Shown here: positions 27,715 to 37,931 of the stretch, piece after piece
How the letters are laid out: each line of letters opens with the position of its first letter
Numbering within the stretch: position 1 is the stretch's first letter
Source: Myxococcales bacterium
Lineage (GTDB): Bacteria; Myxococcota; Myxococcia; Myxococcales; Anaeromyxobacteraceae
Direction of reading: 5' to 3'
Length of the DNA stretch: 64,000 nt
Assembly (NCBI GenBank): GCA_021806645.1
Contig: JAJZQX010000005.1
Span: 246,345 to 310,344, forward strand
Program-made: the position numbers and the translations under genes
Notes under the pieces: model-generated
Told to the model about the DNA's origin: nothing
Seen by the model: only the letters and a program-made list of their open reading frames with translations
Databases searched by the model: none

Positions 27715-27723
27715 TTTATATCA
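27715..27723 (-). promoter_or_regulatory. extended -10 promoter candidate for the Glt-like operon
   Basis: Minus strand TGATATAAA fits an extended -10 (TGnTATAAT-like), giving a predicted start near 27708 and a leader of about 40 bases before the 286-aa gene. No good -35 box is seen 17 bases upstream. It is the most AT-rich spot between mglA and the operon. Confidence 0.45.
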
Positions 27724-27777
27724 CCCGGGACCGCCACTGCGTATGCGTCGCCGTCGCACACCGCCGGGGGCGCACGC

Positions 27778-28365
<588 letters not shown>

Positions 28366-28367
28366 GT

Positions 28368-28847
28368 CTACTCGCTGAAGAGATTGTCGATGTCGTCGTC
28401 GGTGATCTCGGCGAACGGGCTGGCCGCGCCGGGCGCCGCCTGCTTCTTCGCCAGGACGTCGAACACCTTGGCCAGCTCCTCGCCCGCCTTCTTCACCCGC
28501 AGGCGCACCAGTCCCAGCGAGCTCTTGGCGTCGAAGATGACGACCAGCACCACCCGGCCGCCCACGATGCTCATGTGGAGCGATTCCTTCTCGCCCTCGT
28601 GGAACTGGTTGGGGAACTCCTTCTCCCCGATCAGCTTGGCCAGGCCGCCCATGGCGGCCACGTTCCCGGCCGTCAGCGAGGCCAGGGAGGTGGTGTCCAG
28701 GTTCTGCGCCTGGCCACTGGAGGCGATGAGCTGACCGTTCTTGTCCACCAGGAAGACGACCTTGGCGTTCGCGTCGCGCGTGAGCCGGTCGCAGATCCCG
28801 GCGATCAGCCGGAACTCTTCCTCGTACATCACCAGGCCGGAATTCAT
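28368..28847 (-). CDS. mglB: MglB, roadblock/LC7 GTPase-activating partner of MglA
   Basis: 159 aa, the same length as M. xanthus MglB. The roadblock/LC7 fold is recognisable ([57 protein letters not shown]), and the conserved C-terminal tail [17 protein letters not shown], which contacts MglA in structures of the complex, is complete. The MglB dimer stimulates GTP hydrolysis by MglA and excludes it from the lagging pole. mglB precedes mglA by 2 bases, the standard order, so the pair is surely co-transcribed. Confidence 0.97.
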   Translation of the reverse strand: MNSGLVMYEEEFRLIAGICDRLTRDANAKVVFLVDKNGQLIASSGQAQNLDTTSLASLTAGNVAAMGGLAKLIGEKEFPNQFHEGEKESLHMSIVGGRVVLVVIFDAKSSLGLVRLRVKKAGEELAKVFDVLAKKQAAPGAASPFAEITDDDIDNLFSE

Positions 28848-28909
28848 GTGCCGTCGCTCTCCACGTCCTTACGGAGTACCACGCCGAATACCAAGGAAAC
28901 GCTCGGCAT

Positions 28910-29860
28910 TCAATCTTCGTCTCCCCCGGGCCGCGGCGGGCCGCCGAAGCCGAGGTAGACGCTGATGGGTCCGCGGTGCTGCCCACCCTGGTTCCGGTGG
29001 GCCCCGACCACCACCACCAGCCGGACCGAGGACCACGTCGCGGTGCAGTCCCCCTCGACGCGATCCGGGCCGGTGGACGGGCAGGAAACGACCGGGGGAC
29101 GGCCGATATCGCGCGCCACGGCGGCGCACCTCGCCCGCCAGCCCTCCAGGGCGGCGTCGTCGTCGCCCGGGGTGGGCAGCACCTCGGTGACCGCCGCCGC
29201 CCGTCCCCGGCGGAAGGAGACGGTGCAGGAGACGGCGTCGGCCTCGCCGAGCGGGCAGCCGAGATAGGAGGCGGTCTCGGCGTCGCGCTGGAGCAGGCTG
29301 GCCCCCTGCGCCGCCAGCAGCGCCTCGACGTCGGCGCGGAGCCGCCCCAGCGGCACCCCGGCCACCACCGGCGGCGCGGCGGCGTCGAACTCGGCGCGGA
29401 AGGTGGCGGCCGGCGGCTTCCACTCCGGGTGGCGATGCACCGCCACCGACCAGCCCGCCGGCTCCCACCACGCGACCGCGGCGCTCCCCGCGGCCGCGGC
29501 GGCCGGTGCCCCCAGCCCCTTCTCGACGGCGCGGACCAGCGCCCCGGTGTCGGCCAGCGGCACCCGCTGCTCCGCGGCGTAGAGCCCGGCCGGCGTGAAG
29601 TGGAGCACGCAGCGCGCCGCCACCGGCGCGCCGGGGCAGCGCTCGACCAGCAAGGCGTCGGCGTCGGCCGGATCGGGGCGCGGCCTGGCGCCGGCGGCGG
29701 CCAGCTCCCTCTCGACCGTGGCGCGCGAGGCGCCGAAGGTGACGCCGAAGGCCTCGGCGCCGACGGGCGGGACGAAGCGGCCCAGCCCGGTCCCGCCCAG
29801 GCAGCCGGCGAGCAGGTGGGGGAGCGCCAGGGCCACCAGGCCGGCTCTCGAGATCGTCAC
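28910..29860 (-). CDS. lipoprotein of unknown function
   Basis: 316 aa with a lipobox ending LLAGC (Cys19). The mature region seems to contain two similar halves, each with a short segment of the form [21 protein letters not shown] or [22 protein letters not shown], suggesting an internal duplication of a small alpha-beta domain resembling those that sense or bind ligands in exported proteins. Cys pairs near [12 protein letters not shown] and [11 protein letters not shown] may form disulfides. It overlaps recR by 4 bases (ATGA) and ends 62 bases before mglB. No named family recognised. Confidence 0.72.
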   Translation of the reverse strand: MTISRAGLVALALPHLLAGCLGGTGLGRFVPPVGAEAFGVTFGASRATVERELAAAGARPRPDPADADALLVERCPGAPVAARCVLHFTPAGLYAAEQRVPLADTGALVRAVEKGLGAPAAAAAGSAAVAWWEPAGWSVAVHRHPEWKPPAATFRAEFDAAAPPVVAGVPLGRLRADVEALLAAQGASLLQRDAETASYLGCPLGEADAVSCTVSFRRGRAAAVTEVLPTPGDDDAALEGWRARCAAVARDIGRPPVVSCPSTGPDRVEGDCTATWSSVRLVVVVGAHRNQGGQHRGPISVYLGFGGPPRPGGDED

Positions 29861-30453
29861 AGTTCCCTCCGCCCGGCCACGGCCCGGGCCAGCGTGGCCT
29901 GGTCGGCGTATTCGAGGTCGCCGCCCATGGGGATGCCCTGGGCGATGCGCGTCACCCGGAGTCCCAGCGGCTTGAGCAGCTTCTGCAGGTAGAGCGCGGT
30001 GGCCTCCCCCTCGACGTTGGGGTTGGTGGCCACCAGCACCTCCTCGGCCGGCTCGCGCTCCAACCGGACCAGCAGCTCCCGGATCTTCAGGTCGCCCGGC
30101 CCGACGCCGTCGAGGGGCGAGAGGGCGCCGTGCAGGACGTGGTACCGGCCGCGGAACTCGCGCGTCCGCTCCACCGCCAGCAGGTCTGGGACCCCCTCGA
30201 CCACGCAGATGATCCGGGCGTCGCGCCCCGGGTCGAGGCAGATGGGGCAGGGATCGCGCTCGGTGAGCGTCTGGCAGGTGGAGCAGCAGCGCACGTCGCG
30301 CACCACCCCCACCACCGCCTCGGCCAGCTCCCGCGCCTGCACGGGACCGGCCTCGAGGACGTGGAAGGCGAGCCGCTGCGCCGTCTTCTCCCCGATGCCG
30401 GGAAGCCGGGCCAGCTCGCGGACCAGCCGCGCGATGGGGTCGGCGACGGACAC
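29857..30453 (-). CDS. recR: recombination mediator RecR
   Basis: 198 aa, standard length. In order: a helix-hairpin-helix (RLPGIGEKTAQRLAFHVL), a four-Cys zinc finger (CSTC then CPIC, within about residues 57-72) and a Toprim domain with VVEGVPDLLAVE. RecR works with RecF and RecO to load RecA at gaps. It follows dnaX by 9 bases on the same strand; the small nucleoid gene ybaB, usually between them, is absent. The stop overlaps the ATG of the following lipoprotein. Confidence 0.97.
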   Translation of the reverse strand: MSVADPIARLVRELARLPGIGEKTAQRLAFHVLEAGPVQARELAEAVVGVVRDVRCCSTCQTLTERDPCPICLDPGRDARIICVVEGVPDLLAVERTREFRGRYHVLHGALSPLDGVGPGDLKIRELLVRLEREPAEEVLVATNPNVEGEATALYLQKLLKPLGLRVTRIAQGIPMGGDLEYADQATLARAVAGRREL

Positions 30454-30462
30454 GGGTGGATC

Positions 30463-32211
30463 CTAGAGCTCCTCGACCTGGTCCACGCCGCCCTCGAGGA
30501 GCCGGGCCGCCTGCTGGATGTTGGGGTGGGCCCGCGCCGCCTCCCGCACCCGGCGCGAGCGGGCCAGCCGCTCGGCCTGCTCGGCCGCGGCCAGCGAGAC
30601 CGGCGCCGACTCGCCCGGGGGCGCCGCCGCGACCTCACCGAGCGTCAGCGCCAGCCGGGTGGGCCGCCCGAAGCAGCTGGCGAGGACCGTCTCGATCTCG
30701 GCGCGCCGCCGCTCGGCGGAGGTGGCCATCAACCCCGGGGGGAGCTGCAGGCCGATCTCGCCGTCGCGGATCCAGCGCAGCGTGGCCTGCTTGAGCGCCG
30801 GGGCGGCCGCGGGGAGCACCTTCTCGACCTCGTCCACCACGGCGCGCCAGCGCTCCGCCAGCGGGGCGGCCGGATCGACGAGCGGCGCGGCCTGGGCCGG
30901 CGCCTGGGAGGCCGGCGTTACGGCGTCCGGCTCGGGAGGGGGCGCGGCGGGGGTGGTGGCCGCGCCGCGCACCGGGGCCGGCGGCGAGGCGGGCGGCGGC
31001 GCCGCGGTCCGCGGGGTGGAGGCTGCCCGCCCTCCGCCCGGGCCGCCACCGCCCGTGGACTGGGCCGGCGGGAGCATCCCCCCGGAGAGCGCCTCGACGC
31101 GGGCGATGAGCGCGGAGACGTCGGCGCCCGGGGCGAGGAAGACGGCCTTGAGCAGCGCCACCTCCAGCGCGTGGCGGGGCTGGTCGGCCAGCTTGGTCTC
31201 CACCACGGCGCGCTGGGCCAGGTCGAAGAGCCGGGTGAGCTGGGCCGGCTCGGCGTCGCGGGCCTGGGCCCGCACCTCGCCGAGCTCCGCGTCGGGCAGG
31301 TCGAGCGGCGCGCCGGGGGCGAGCCGCGCCACCACCACGTTGCGAAGGTGACGCGCCAGCTCCTCGGCGACCCGCTTCATCTCCAGACCGCGCTCGTGGA
31401 GCGCGGCGATCTCGCCGAGCAGCGCCGCCCCGTCGCGCCGCAGCAGGGCCCCGGCCAGCCGGCTCACCGCCGCCACGTCGACGGTGCCGAGCGCCTCGGC
31501 CACCTCGCCGTCGCCGGGCGTGTCGCCGCAGGCGGCCCGCACCCGGTCGAGCAGCGAGAGGGCGTCGCGCATCCCGCCCTCGGCGGCGCGCGCGATCATG
31601 GCCAGCGCCGCGCCGGAGAGCTTCATCCCCTCCTGGCTGGCCACGTGGCCGAGCTGGTCGGCGATCTGCTGCTGGGTCAGCCGGCGGAAGTCGAAGCGCT
31701 GGCAGCGGGAGACGATGGTCTCCGGCACCTTGTGGACGTCGGTGGTGGCCAGCACGAACATCACGTGCTCGGGCGGCTCCTCCAGCGTCTTCAAGAGGGC
31801 GTTGAAGGCCCCCTGCGAGAGCATGTGGACCTCGTCGATGACGAAGACCTTGAAGCGGTCGCGGGCCGGCCGGTACTTCACCGCCTCGACGATGTCGCGG
31901 ACGTTGTCCACGCCGTTGTTGGAGGCGGCGTCGATCTCGATGACGTCCACGCTCCGCCCGTCGGCGATCTCCTGGCACGCCACGCAGACGCCGCAGGGCT
32001 CCGGCGTCGGCCCCTGCACGCAGTTGACCGCCTTGGCCACCAGCCGCGCCGCGGTGGTCTTGCCGACGCCGCGCGGGCCGGTGAAGAGGAAGGCGTGGGC
32101 CAGCTGCCCGCGCTTCAGGGCATTGGCGAGCGTCTGGACCACGTGCGCCTGGCCGGACATCTCGCCGAAGCGCTGCGGGCGGTACTTGCGTGCGAGGACG
32201 AGGTAGGCCAT
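30463..32211 (-). CDS. dnaX: DNA polymerase III subunit gamma/tau
   Basis: 582 aa. The AAA+ clamp-loader core has Walker A GPRGVGKTTAARL, the four-Cys zinc module around PEPCGVCVACQEI, and the EVHMLSQGAFNALLKTLEEPP block with the sensor and arginine-finger region. Domain III follows, then a Pro/Ala-rich linker (about 370-450) and a tau-type C-terminal domain, so the full-length form is a tau. No A-rich slippery heptamer for a gamma frameshift product was found. It lies between the SRP RNA and recR, a placement also known in Bacillus. Confidence 0.96.
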   Translation of the reverse strand: MAYLVLARKYRPQRFGEMSGQAHVVQTLANALKRGQLAHAFLFTGPRGVGKTTAARLVAKAVNCVQGPTPEPCGVCVACQEIADGRSVDVIEIDAASNNGVDNVRDIVEAVKYRPARDRFKVFVIDEVHMLSQGAFNALLKTLEEPPEHVMFVLATTDVHKVPETIVSRCQRFDFRRLTQQQIADQLGHVASQEGMKLSGAALAMIARAAEGGMRDALSLLDRVRAACGDTPGDGEVAEALGTVDVAAVSRLAGALLRRDGAALLGEIAALHERGLEMKRVAEELARHLRNVVVARLAPGAPLDLPDAELGEVRAQARDAEPAQLTRLFDLAQRAVVETKLADQPRHALEVALLKAVFLAPGADVSALIARVEALSGGMLPPAQSTGGGGPGGGRAASTPRTAAPPPASPPAPVRGAATTPAAPPPEPDAVTPASQAPAQAAPLVDPAAPLAERWRAVVDEVEKVLPAAAPALKQATLRWIRDGEIGLQLPPGLMATSAERRRAEIETVLASCFGRPTRLALTLGEVAAAPPGESAPVSLAAAEQAERLARSRRVREAARAHPNIQQAARLLEGGVDQVEEL

Positions 32212-32250
32212 CTGCGATCCGGTGAGGGAGGGATGGCTTTACCAGAAAAG

Positions 32251-32363
32251 CACGAGCCGGCCCACAATCCCCGGGCGCACGGAGGTCCTTCTACCGTTGC
32301 TCCCTTCCGGGCCTGGCGGGGTTTGAAGAAGCCCACGTCGCCCGAGGATTCTGGGCCGGCTCG
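32251..32363 (-). ncRNA. ffs: signal recognition particle RNA (small, 4.5S type)
   Basis: The minus strand contains the conserved apical domain GCCAGGCCCGGAAGGGAGCA, with the GGAA tetraloop and the asymmetric AGCA bulge that bind Ffh. Outside it, arms at 32339-32363 and 32251-32277 pair almost continuously (for example GAGCCGGCCCA with TGGGCCGGCTC) to give one long hairpin of about 113 nt, close to the 114 nt of E. coli 4.5S RNA. The mature ends are estimates from the pairing. Confidence 0.94.
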
Positions 32364-32396
32364 CCTGGTTGCCCTCGCGGGGGCTACGGCGGCTGG

Positions 32397-32483
32397 CGGA
32401 GAGGGTGGGATTTGAACCCACGGTACCGGTAAGGGTACACACGATTTCCAGTCGTGCTTCTTAAACCGCTCGAACACCTCTCC
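32397..32483 (-). tRNA. tRNA-Ser(GGA)
   Basis: 87-nt class II tRNA. Acceptor GGAGAGG pairs with the 3' end, the anticodon loop CTGGAAA gives anticodon GGA, and there is a long variable arm and a T-arm GGTTCAAATCC. CCA is not encoded. Confidence 0.96.
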
Positions 32484-32499
32484 TTGAAGTCGAAGCAAG

Positions 32500-32586
32500 C
32501 GGAGAGCGTGGGAGTCGAACCCACGGTACAGTTGCCCGTACACCTGATTTCGAGTCAGGCGCCTTCGACCACTCGGCCAGCTCTCC
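32500..32586 (-). tRNA. tRNA-Ser(CGA)
   Basis: 87-nt class II tRNA, 16 bases upstream of tRNA-Ser(GGA) in transcription order. The anticodon loop CTCGAAA gives anticodon CGA, with a long variable arm and T-arm GGTTCGACTCC. The T-stem and 3' acceptor are nearly the same as in its neighbour, which suggests duplication. Confidence 0.96.
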
Positions 32587-32640
32587 GCGCGCGGGTGTAC
32601 CCGATCATGCGGGGTCTTGCCAAGGGGCGGCCCGGCGCGA

Positions 32641-33096
32641 TCAGCGCGCCGTTCGGCGGGTCCGGAAGAAGTCTCGCAGCAGCTCGCCGCAGCGGTCGCC
32701 GAGCACCGCCCGCTCGACCGGGAAGCGGTGGTTGAGCCGCGGGTCGGCCGAGAGGTCCTGCAGCGAGCCGACCGCGCCGGCCTTCGGGTCGGCGGCGCCG
32801 AAGACCAGCCGGTCGATGCGCGCCAGCACCATGGCCCCGGCGCACATGGCGCAGGGCTCCAGCGTGACGTAGACGGTCACCCCGGTGAGCCGCCAGCGCC
32901 CCAGCGTGCGCGCCGCCTCCTGCACGGCCAGCAGCTCGGCGTGGGCGGTCGGGTCGTTGGCGCCCTCGCGCGCGTTCCGGCCGCGCCCCACCACCCGCCC
33001 CTCGAAGACGGCCACCGCCCCCACCGGCACCTCGCCGGCCTCGCCCGCCTCGCGGGCCAGCTCCAGCGCGGCCTCCATGGCTTCGACGTCGGTCAC
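32641..33096 (-). CDS. tadA: tRNA-specific adenosine deaminase TadA
   Basis: Deaminates A34 to inosine in tRNA-Arg(ACG). The zinc site is complete: HAE (His ligand and catalytic Glu) and PCAMC (two Cys ligands). The GTG chosen (151 aa) gives the usual family N-terminus; an ATG at 33156 in frame would add 20 residues with no family resemblance and would reach into the divergent promoter, so I prefer the GTG. It heads the tadA-tRNA-SRP RNA-dnaX-recR series. Confidence 0.92.
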   Translation of the reverse strand: MTDVEAMEAALELAREAGEAGEVPVGAVAVFEGRVVGRGRNAREGANDPTAHAELLAVQEAARTLGRWRLTGVTVYVTLEPCAMCAGAMVLARIDRLVFGAADPKAGAVGSLQDLSADPRLNHRFPVERAVLGDRCGELLRDFFRTRRTAR

Positions 33097-33159
33097 GACC
33101 TCTGCGCCTCCCACCGGCACACACACCGGCGCCTCACCAACCCCCGGTGGGGCCATTCC

Positions 33160-33188
33160 TTGATACTGTGCAGGTGAATTCGGATACT
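33160..33188 (+). promoter_or_regulatory. sigma-70-type promoter of the 1,552-aa lipoprotein gene
   Basis: TTGATA (33160-33165), 17-base spacer, GATACT (33183-33188). The predicted start near 33195 leaves a short leader that contains GGAGGA before the ATG at 33216. It is one of the best-matching promoters in the window. Confidence 0.7.
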
Positions 33189-33215
33189 GGCGGTTCTATC
33201 CCGGAGGAGTACCAC

Positions 33216-36200
33216 ATGACCTGGAAACTCTGCCTTTCGTCGATCGCGGCCGCGGCCCTCCTGGCCTGCGGCGGGAAGAGCGGAGGCGGGTCTTCCGGGG
33301 GCGGCACGCTCACCATCACGGCCACCCCGCCGACCGGCGTGGTGGCCAACGGCACCAGCTCCGTGATGATCCACGTCGAGGGCAGCTCGAAGGCGCCCGT
33401 CGTGGTCCGGACCGACCGCGGCCACTTCCTCGAGAGCGGCGGCCTCACCGCCACCAGCGCCACCACCGCGCCGTTCGACGTCACGCTGGTCACCTGCGAC
33501 TCGCAGGTGGTCGCCGGCTGCGCCGGCTACGCCCAGGTGAGCGCCTCCGACCAGAACCTGGCGAGCGGCAAGATCCAGGTGAAGTTCGTCCAGGTGGAGC
33601 GCTGCGACAACGGGATCGACGACGACGGCGACGGATTCGTAGACTGCGCCGACCCCGACTGCGCCGCCAAGGCCTGCGGTCCCAGCGGCCTGACCTGCGG
33701 CGCCGCCAGCCCCTCGACCTGCGCCTGCCCGAGCGGCCAGACCAGCGAGCTGCCGGCCCAGTGCTCGGCCGCGACCCCGGTGGACAACGACTGCGACGGC
33801 AAGGCCGGCTGCGCCGACACCGACTGCACCGGCCAGACCTGCCCCACCGGCACCTCGGTCGGCGGCAACCCGGTCTTCGGCACCTGCAAGGCCGCCGGGA
33901 CTTGCACCTGCGTGGCGACCTCGGGCCCCGAGGCCAGCTGCAACGACGGCCAGGACAACGACTGCGATGGCCTCATCGACTGCGCCGACACCGACTGCCA
34001 GGGGAAGGTATGCGATGCCCTCGGCTTCACCTGCGCCCCCGACAGGACCTGCACGGTGTGCGGCGGCAACGGCGGCACGCCGGAGGCGATCGAGGCCACC
34101 TGCGGCGACGCCAAGGACAACGACTGCGACGGCTCGCTCGACTGCGCCGACCCGGACTGCGCCGCGCTGACCTGCAACACCACCGGCAAGACCTGCGACG
34201 GCGTGAGCCAGGTCTGCGCCTGCAACAAGCCCGAGAAGGACGGCGAGGTGAGCTGCGGCAACGGCCTCGACGACGACTGCGACGGCTTCGTGGACTGCAA
34301 GGACACCAACTGCCAGGTCGCCGGCCCGGTCTCGGGATACGGCCTGGCCTGCGGCGCTTCCGGCCGCTACTGCCAGGGGACGGGCGCGGCCGGCGCCTGC
34401 GTCTGCACCGGCAACGGTGGCGTGTCCCAGACCACGGAGTCCACCTGCAACGACGGCGCCGACAACGACTGCGACGGCGCCGGCGACTGCGCCGACACCG
34501 ACTGCCGCGCTCCCAGCCCCCTCACCCCCCTCACCGGTGGCAAGAACTGCAGCACGGCGGGCCGCTTCGGTGATGTCTGCAGCTACAGCGGCGTCTGCTC
34601 CTGCACGGGCAACGGCGGCATGCCCGAGGTGACGGAGGCCTCCTGCGGCGACGACAAGGACAATGACTGCGATACCCTGATCGATTGCAAGGATCCCGAC
34701 TGCTACAACGCCACCGGCGCCGCATGCGGCTTGAACGGCCGGGTCTGCGCGGCGACGCCGAGCGGCAGCCCGGCCACGCCCGGCTCCTGCGTCTGCTCCG
34801 GCAACGGCGGCACCCCCGAGGCTATCGAGGCCACCTGCGGCGACGGCAAGGACAACGACTGCGACGCCAAGATCGACTGCGCCGACACCGACTGCGCCGG
34901 CAAGACCTGCGGCCTGAACGGGCGGACCTGCAGCGGGACCAGCTGCGCCTGCTCCGGCAACGGCGGCGCCGCCCAGCCGGCCAAGGAGACCAGCTGCGGC
35001 GACGGCTTCGACAACGACTGCGACGGCCTGATCGACTGCGCCGACACCGACTGCCGCCCGGTCGGCAACGCCCTGGGCGCCGTCTGTGACGCCACCGGCA
35101 ACACCTGCTCGCCACCCTCGGGCGGCGTCTCCACCTGCTCGATCTGCTCGGGCAACGGCGGGACCGCCCAGACCATCGAGACCGCTTGCAGCGACGGCTT
35201 CGACAACGACTGCGACGGCGTGGCGGACTGCCAGGACTCCAACTGCGCCGGCCTGGCCTGCAGCGCCACCGGCAGGACCTGCAACGGCGCCACCCTGATC
35301 TGCGAGTGCACCGGCCCCGAGGTGGGCGGCGAGGTCTCCTGCGGCGACGGCGCCGACAACGACTGCGACGGCAAGATCGACTGCGCCGACACCGACTGCA
35401 ACCTGACCCCCAGGAGCTGCGGCGCCAACGGCCAGACCTGCTCGGCCGCCGGCGCCTGCGTCTGCACCGGCAACGGCGGCGTCGCCATGGCCAGCGAGGG
35501 GACCACCGGCTGCGCCGACGGCAGGGACAACGACTGCGACGGCCTCGTCGACTGCGCCGACCCCGGCTGCCGGCCGGCCACGGTCGGGACCTTCGGCCAG
35601 GCCTGCCAGTCCGCGCCGAGCCGCTTCGGCGAGAAGTGCGACTTCGTCGGCCAGTGCGTCTGCCCGGGCGGCCAGGTGGCCGAGACCTCCTGCGGCGACG
35701 GCCTGGACAACGACTGCGACGGCCTCATCGACTGCGCCGATGCCGACTGCCTCGGCAAGAGCTGTGGCTCGAACGGCCTGGCCTGCACGACGACCAGCTC
35801 CTCGGGCTGCACCTGCCCAACCGGTGCAACGGAGACGGGCGTGCAGTGTCGCGACAACGTGGACAACAACTGTGACGGCAAGGTGGACTGCAACGACACG
35901 GGCTGCCAGGGCACGCCGTACGGGGCGCAATGCGGCTCCAACCCCCTGCAGCTCTGCGGCCTGAGCGGCACGACCTGGACCTGCAAAGACACCAGCTCCA
36001 GCTACATCCTCACCGTCACCGCCACCGCCATCCGGCTGGCCGCCAATGGCGTCGCCCTCACCACGGTTACGGCCACGCTCAGCAAGGACACCGGCACCAT
36101 CACGCCGCAGGGGGGCCAGACCGTCACCTTCAGCGCGAGCCTCGGCACCATCGCCCCGTCGGCCGTCACCAACGGTACGGGACAGGCCACCGTGACCTTC

Positions 36201-37874
36201 ACCTCCTCCACCGCCTCCGGCGCGGCCGTGGTCACGGCCAGCTACAACACAGGGACCACCATCATCAGCAACACGATCACCATCACCCTGCCCCAGCTGG
36301 CCCAGGTCAACCTGGTCAACCAGCAGTACGCCGTGATGGGCGCCATGGGCTCCGGCTTCCAGGAGTCCAACGAGTTCACCTTCCAGCTGGTGGACTCCAC
36401 CAACCAGACCTACCCGGCCGGGCTCACCGTGGACTTCGAGCACACCCGCCTGGGCGGCTCCTACATCGGCGCCTCGCCGGCCGGCTGCACCGCCACCACC
36501 TGCACCGCCTCCGGCGTGACCGACGCGGCCGGCAAGGTGAAGGTCATCCTCCACTCCGGCTCCATCGCCAACGTGGTCTCGGTCATCGCCCGCGCCCAGG
36601 CCGGCGGGAGTGGCGTCATCCAGGCCACCGCCGGCAACATCGCCATCGTCGGGGCCAAGGCGACCGGCGCCGAGTTCGTCATGGACTGCTCGCCCAAGAA
36701 CATCCCGGCGCTGGTCAGCCAGGACTGCACCAACTCCAACTATGCCGGCGCCGACTCCAAGATCACCTGCACCGTCACCCTGGCCGACCGCTTCAAGAAC
36801 AAGCTGGGCGTGGCCACCGTGGTGAGCTTCCTCACCGAGGCCGGCACCGCCGGACCCCCGGCCTCCACGCCGGCCTACGACACCACCAAGGCCCCGGGCC
36901 TGCAGCCCAACCTGGGCCGGACCAGCGATCTGGTCGACGCCTACGGCGGCAAGCTCCCCGCCGACGTGACCCCGTTCACGAGCGTGCCTGCCCTCCCCAC
37001 GGACGAGAAGTCCCACACCATCGCCCTCGACGCCTGCACCAGCCACGTCACCCGCAACCCGCGTGACGGCCTGGTCACCGTCATCGCCTCGGCCCGCGGC
37101 GAGGAGGGCTTCGTGGACGTCAACGGCAACGGGCTGTACGACCTGGGCGAGCCCTTCATCGACCAGGCCGAGCCGTTCGTCGACTACAACGACAACGGGC
37201 TGCGCGAGTCGGGCGAGCCTTACATCGACGCCAACACCAATGGCGTCTGGGACGGCCCCAACGGCGTCTGGGACTCCGACACCGCCATCTGGGCGCAGAC
37301 GCGGGTGCTCTACACCGGCTACACGTTCACGATCCCGGGCATCAGCCTGAACGAGGGGTCCCGGTTCTACGACCCGGCCAGCCTGCCGCTTCCCCCGGAA
37401 CCCGCGGCGCCTGTCCCACTGTTCGCGGTGACGGCGGGGGCCACCCCCGGCTCCGCGCGGGTGCCCCTCTTCTTCACCGACGTGAACTACAACCTGCCGA
37501 ACTACAAGTACACCTACACCGTCTCCAAGGACCCGACCGCCGCCAAGGCCACAGTGGCCTTCGACGTGAACGGCACGCCGACCACGCTGGACGGGCTGGG
37601 GATGAACTTCACCCTGCAGTACTGCAGCGTGCAGGTCCCCACCGACCCGGCCACCCAGTGCGCGGCCACGTGCACCACCTCGCCCTGCTACCAGGTGGTG
37701 GACGTGGGCGGCTTCCAGTACGGCAGCTACGGCAAGATCGTGGTGACCGGGGGCTCGGCGCCCGACGGCGTCGTGCGCGCCTATGTCACCGGGACGCTGA
37801 AGACCACCAACGCCGTCAGCGGCCAGACCACCGAGGTCAGTACGCCCATCTGGGTCGACTTCAACAGCAACTGA
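33216..37874 (+). CDS. giant Cys-rich lipoprotein with 14 MopE-type repeats
   Basis: 1,552 aa from an ATG with GGAGGA 8 bases upstream. The lipobox ends ALLAC (Cys17). After a Ser/Gly linker and an Ig-like domain (about 30-120), residues about 128-900 contain 14 units built on C-x-D-x-x-DNDCDG-x-x-DC-x-D-x-DC, like the copper-site repeat of MopE and related myxobacterial surface proteins. Between units lie shorter Cys motifs (CSGNGG, CTGNGG). Residues about 930-1030 look like a bacterial Ig (Big_1) domain, another beta domain follows, and Asp-rich EF-hand-like loops ([27 protein letters not shown]) lie near 1300-1350. Such repeats bind calcium or copper and are probably disulfide-rich. Likely a surface metal-binding or adhesion protein; monocistronic. 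Confidence 0.88.
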   Translation: MTWKLCLSSIAAAALLACGGKSGGGSSGGGTLTITATPPTGVVANGTSSVMIHVEGSSKAPVVVRTDRGHFLESGGLTATSATTAPFDVTLVTCDSQVVAGCAGYAQVSASDQNLASGKIQVKFVQVERCDNGIDDDGDGFVDCADPDCAAKACGPSGLTCGAASPSTCACPSGQTSELPAQCSAATPVDNDCDGKAGCADTDCTGQTCPTGTSVGGNPVFGTCKAAGTCTCVATSGPEASCNDGQDNDCDGLIDCADTDCQGKVCDALGFTCAPDRTCTVCGGNGGTPEAIEATCGDAKDNDCDGSLDCADPDCAALTCNTTGKTCDGVSQVCACNKPEKDGEVSCGNGLDDDCDGFVDCKDTNCQVAGPVSGYGLACGASGRYCQGTGAAGACVCTGNGGVSQTTESTCNDGADNDCDGAGDCADTDCRAPSPLTPLTGGKNCSTAGRFGDVCSYSGVCSCTGNGGMPEVTEASCGDDKDNDCDTLIDCKDPDCYNATGAACGLNGRVCAATPSGSPATPGSCVCSGNGGTPEAIEATCGDGKDNDCDAKIDCADTDCAGKTCGLNGRTCSGTSCACSGNGGAAQPAKETSCGDGFDNDCDGLIDCADTDCRPVGNALGAVCDATGNTCSPPSGGVSTCSICSGNGGTAQTIETACSDGFDNDCDGVADCQDSNCAGLACSATGRTCNGATLICECTGPEVGGEVSCGDGADNDCDGKIDCADTDCNLTPRSCGANGQTCSAAGACVCTGNGGVAMASEGTTGCADGRDNDCDGLVDCADPGCRPATVGTFGQACQSAPSRFGEKCDFVGQCVCPGGQVAETSCGDGLDNDCDGLIDCADADCLGKSCGSNGLACTTTSSSGCTCPTGATETGVQCRDNVDNNCDGKVDCNDTGCQGTPYGAQCGSNPLQLCGLSGTTWTCKDTSSSYILTVTATAIRLAANGVALTTVTATLSKDTGTITPQGGQTVTFSASLGTIAPSAVTNGTGQATVTFTSSTASGAAVVTASYNTGTTIISNTITITLPQLAQVNLVNQQYAVMGAMGSGFQESNEFTFQLVDSTNQTYPAGLTVDFEHTRLGGSYIGASPAGCTATTCTASGVTDAAGKVKVILHSGSIANVVSVIARAQAGGSGVIQATAGNIAIVGAKATGAEFVMDCSPKNIPALVSQDCTNSNYAGADSKITCTVTLADRFKNKLGVATVVSFLTEAGTAGPPASTPAYDTTKAPGLQPNLGRTSDLVDAYGGKLPADVTPFTSVPALPTDEKSHTIALDACTSHVTRNPRDGLVTVIASARGEEGFVDVNGNGLYDLGEPFIDQAEPFVDYNDNGLRESGEPYIDANTNGVWDGPNGVWDSDTAIWAQTRVLYTGYTFTIPGISLNEGSRFYDPASLPLPPEPAAPVPLFAVTAGATPGSARVPLFFTDVNYNLPNYKYTYTVSKDPTAAKATVAFDVNGTPTTLDGLGMNFTLQYCSVQVPTDPATQCAATCTTSPCYQVVDVGGFQYGSYGKIVVTGGSAPDGVVRAYVTGTLKTTNAVSGQTTEVSTPIWVDFNSN

Positions 37875-37892
37875 CCGGCCTGGAGCGACCCG

Positions 37893-37931
37893 CGCCCGGC
37901 TCCCCACCGCGGGGGCCGGGCGCTTCTCGTT
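37893..37931. terminator. bidirectional intrinsic terminator
   Basis: GCGCCCGG and CCGGGCGC arms with an inner CCCC/GGGG pairing form a very stable hairpin (37893-37924), followed on the plus strand by TTCTCGTTT. It lies between two convergent genes and can serve both. Confidence 0.75.

Noticed and set aside
30463..32211. Programmed frameshift site in dnaX for a gamma product
   Set aside because: No A-rich slippery heptamer is seen on the coding strand; the frame runs to a full tau-type C-terminus.
33600..35910. Regularly spaced repeats considered as a CRISPR array
   Set aside because: The periodicity is protein-level (DNDCDG units) in one long reading frame, unit spacing varies and the DNA repeats are not identical.
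33093..37907. 1,604-codon open frame on the minus strand, opposite the Cys-rich lipoprotein
   Set aside because: It is the antisense of the MopE repeats: its Val/Ala/Gly-rich periodic text mirrors the repeat units, and it lacks a ribosome site and overlaps tadA and the divergent promoter.
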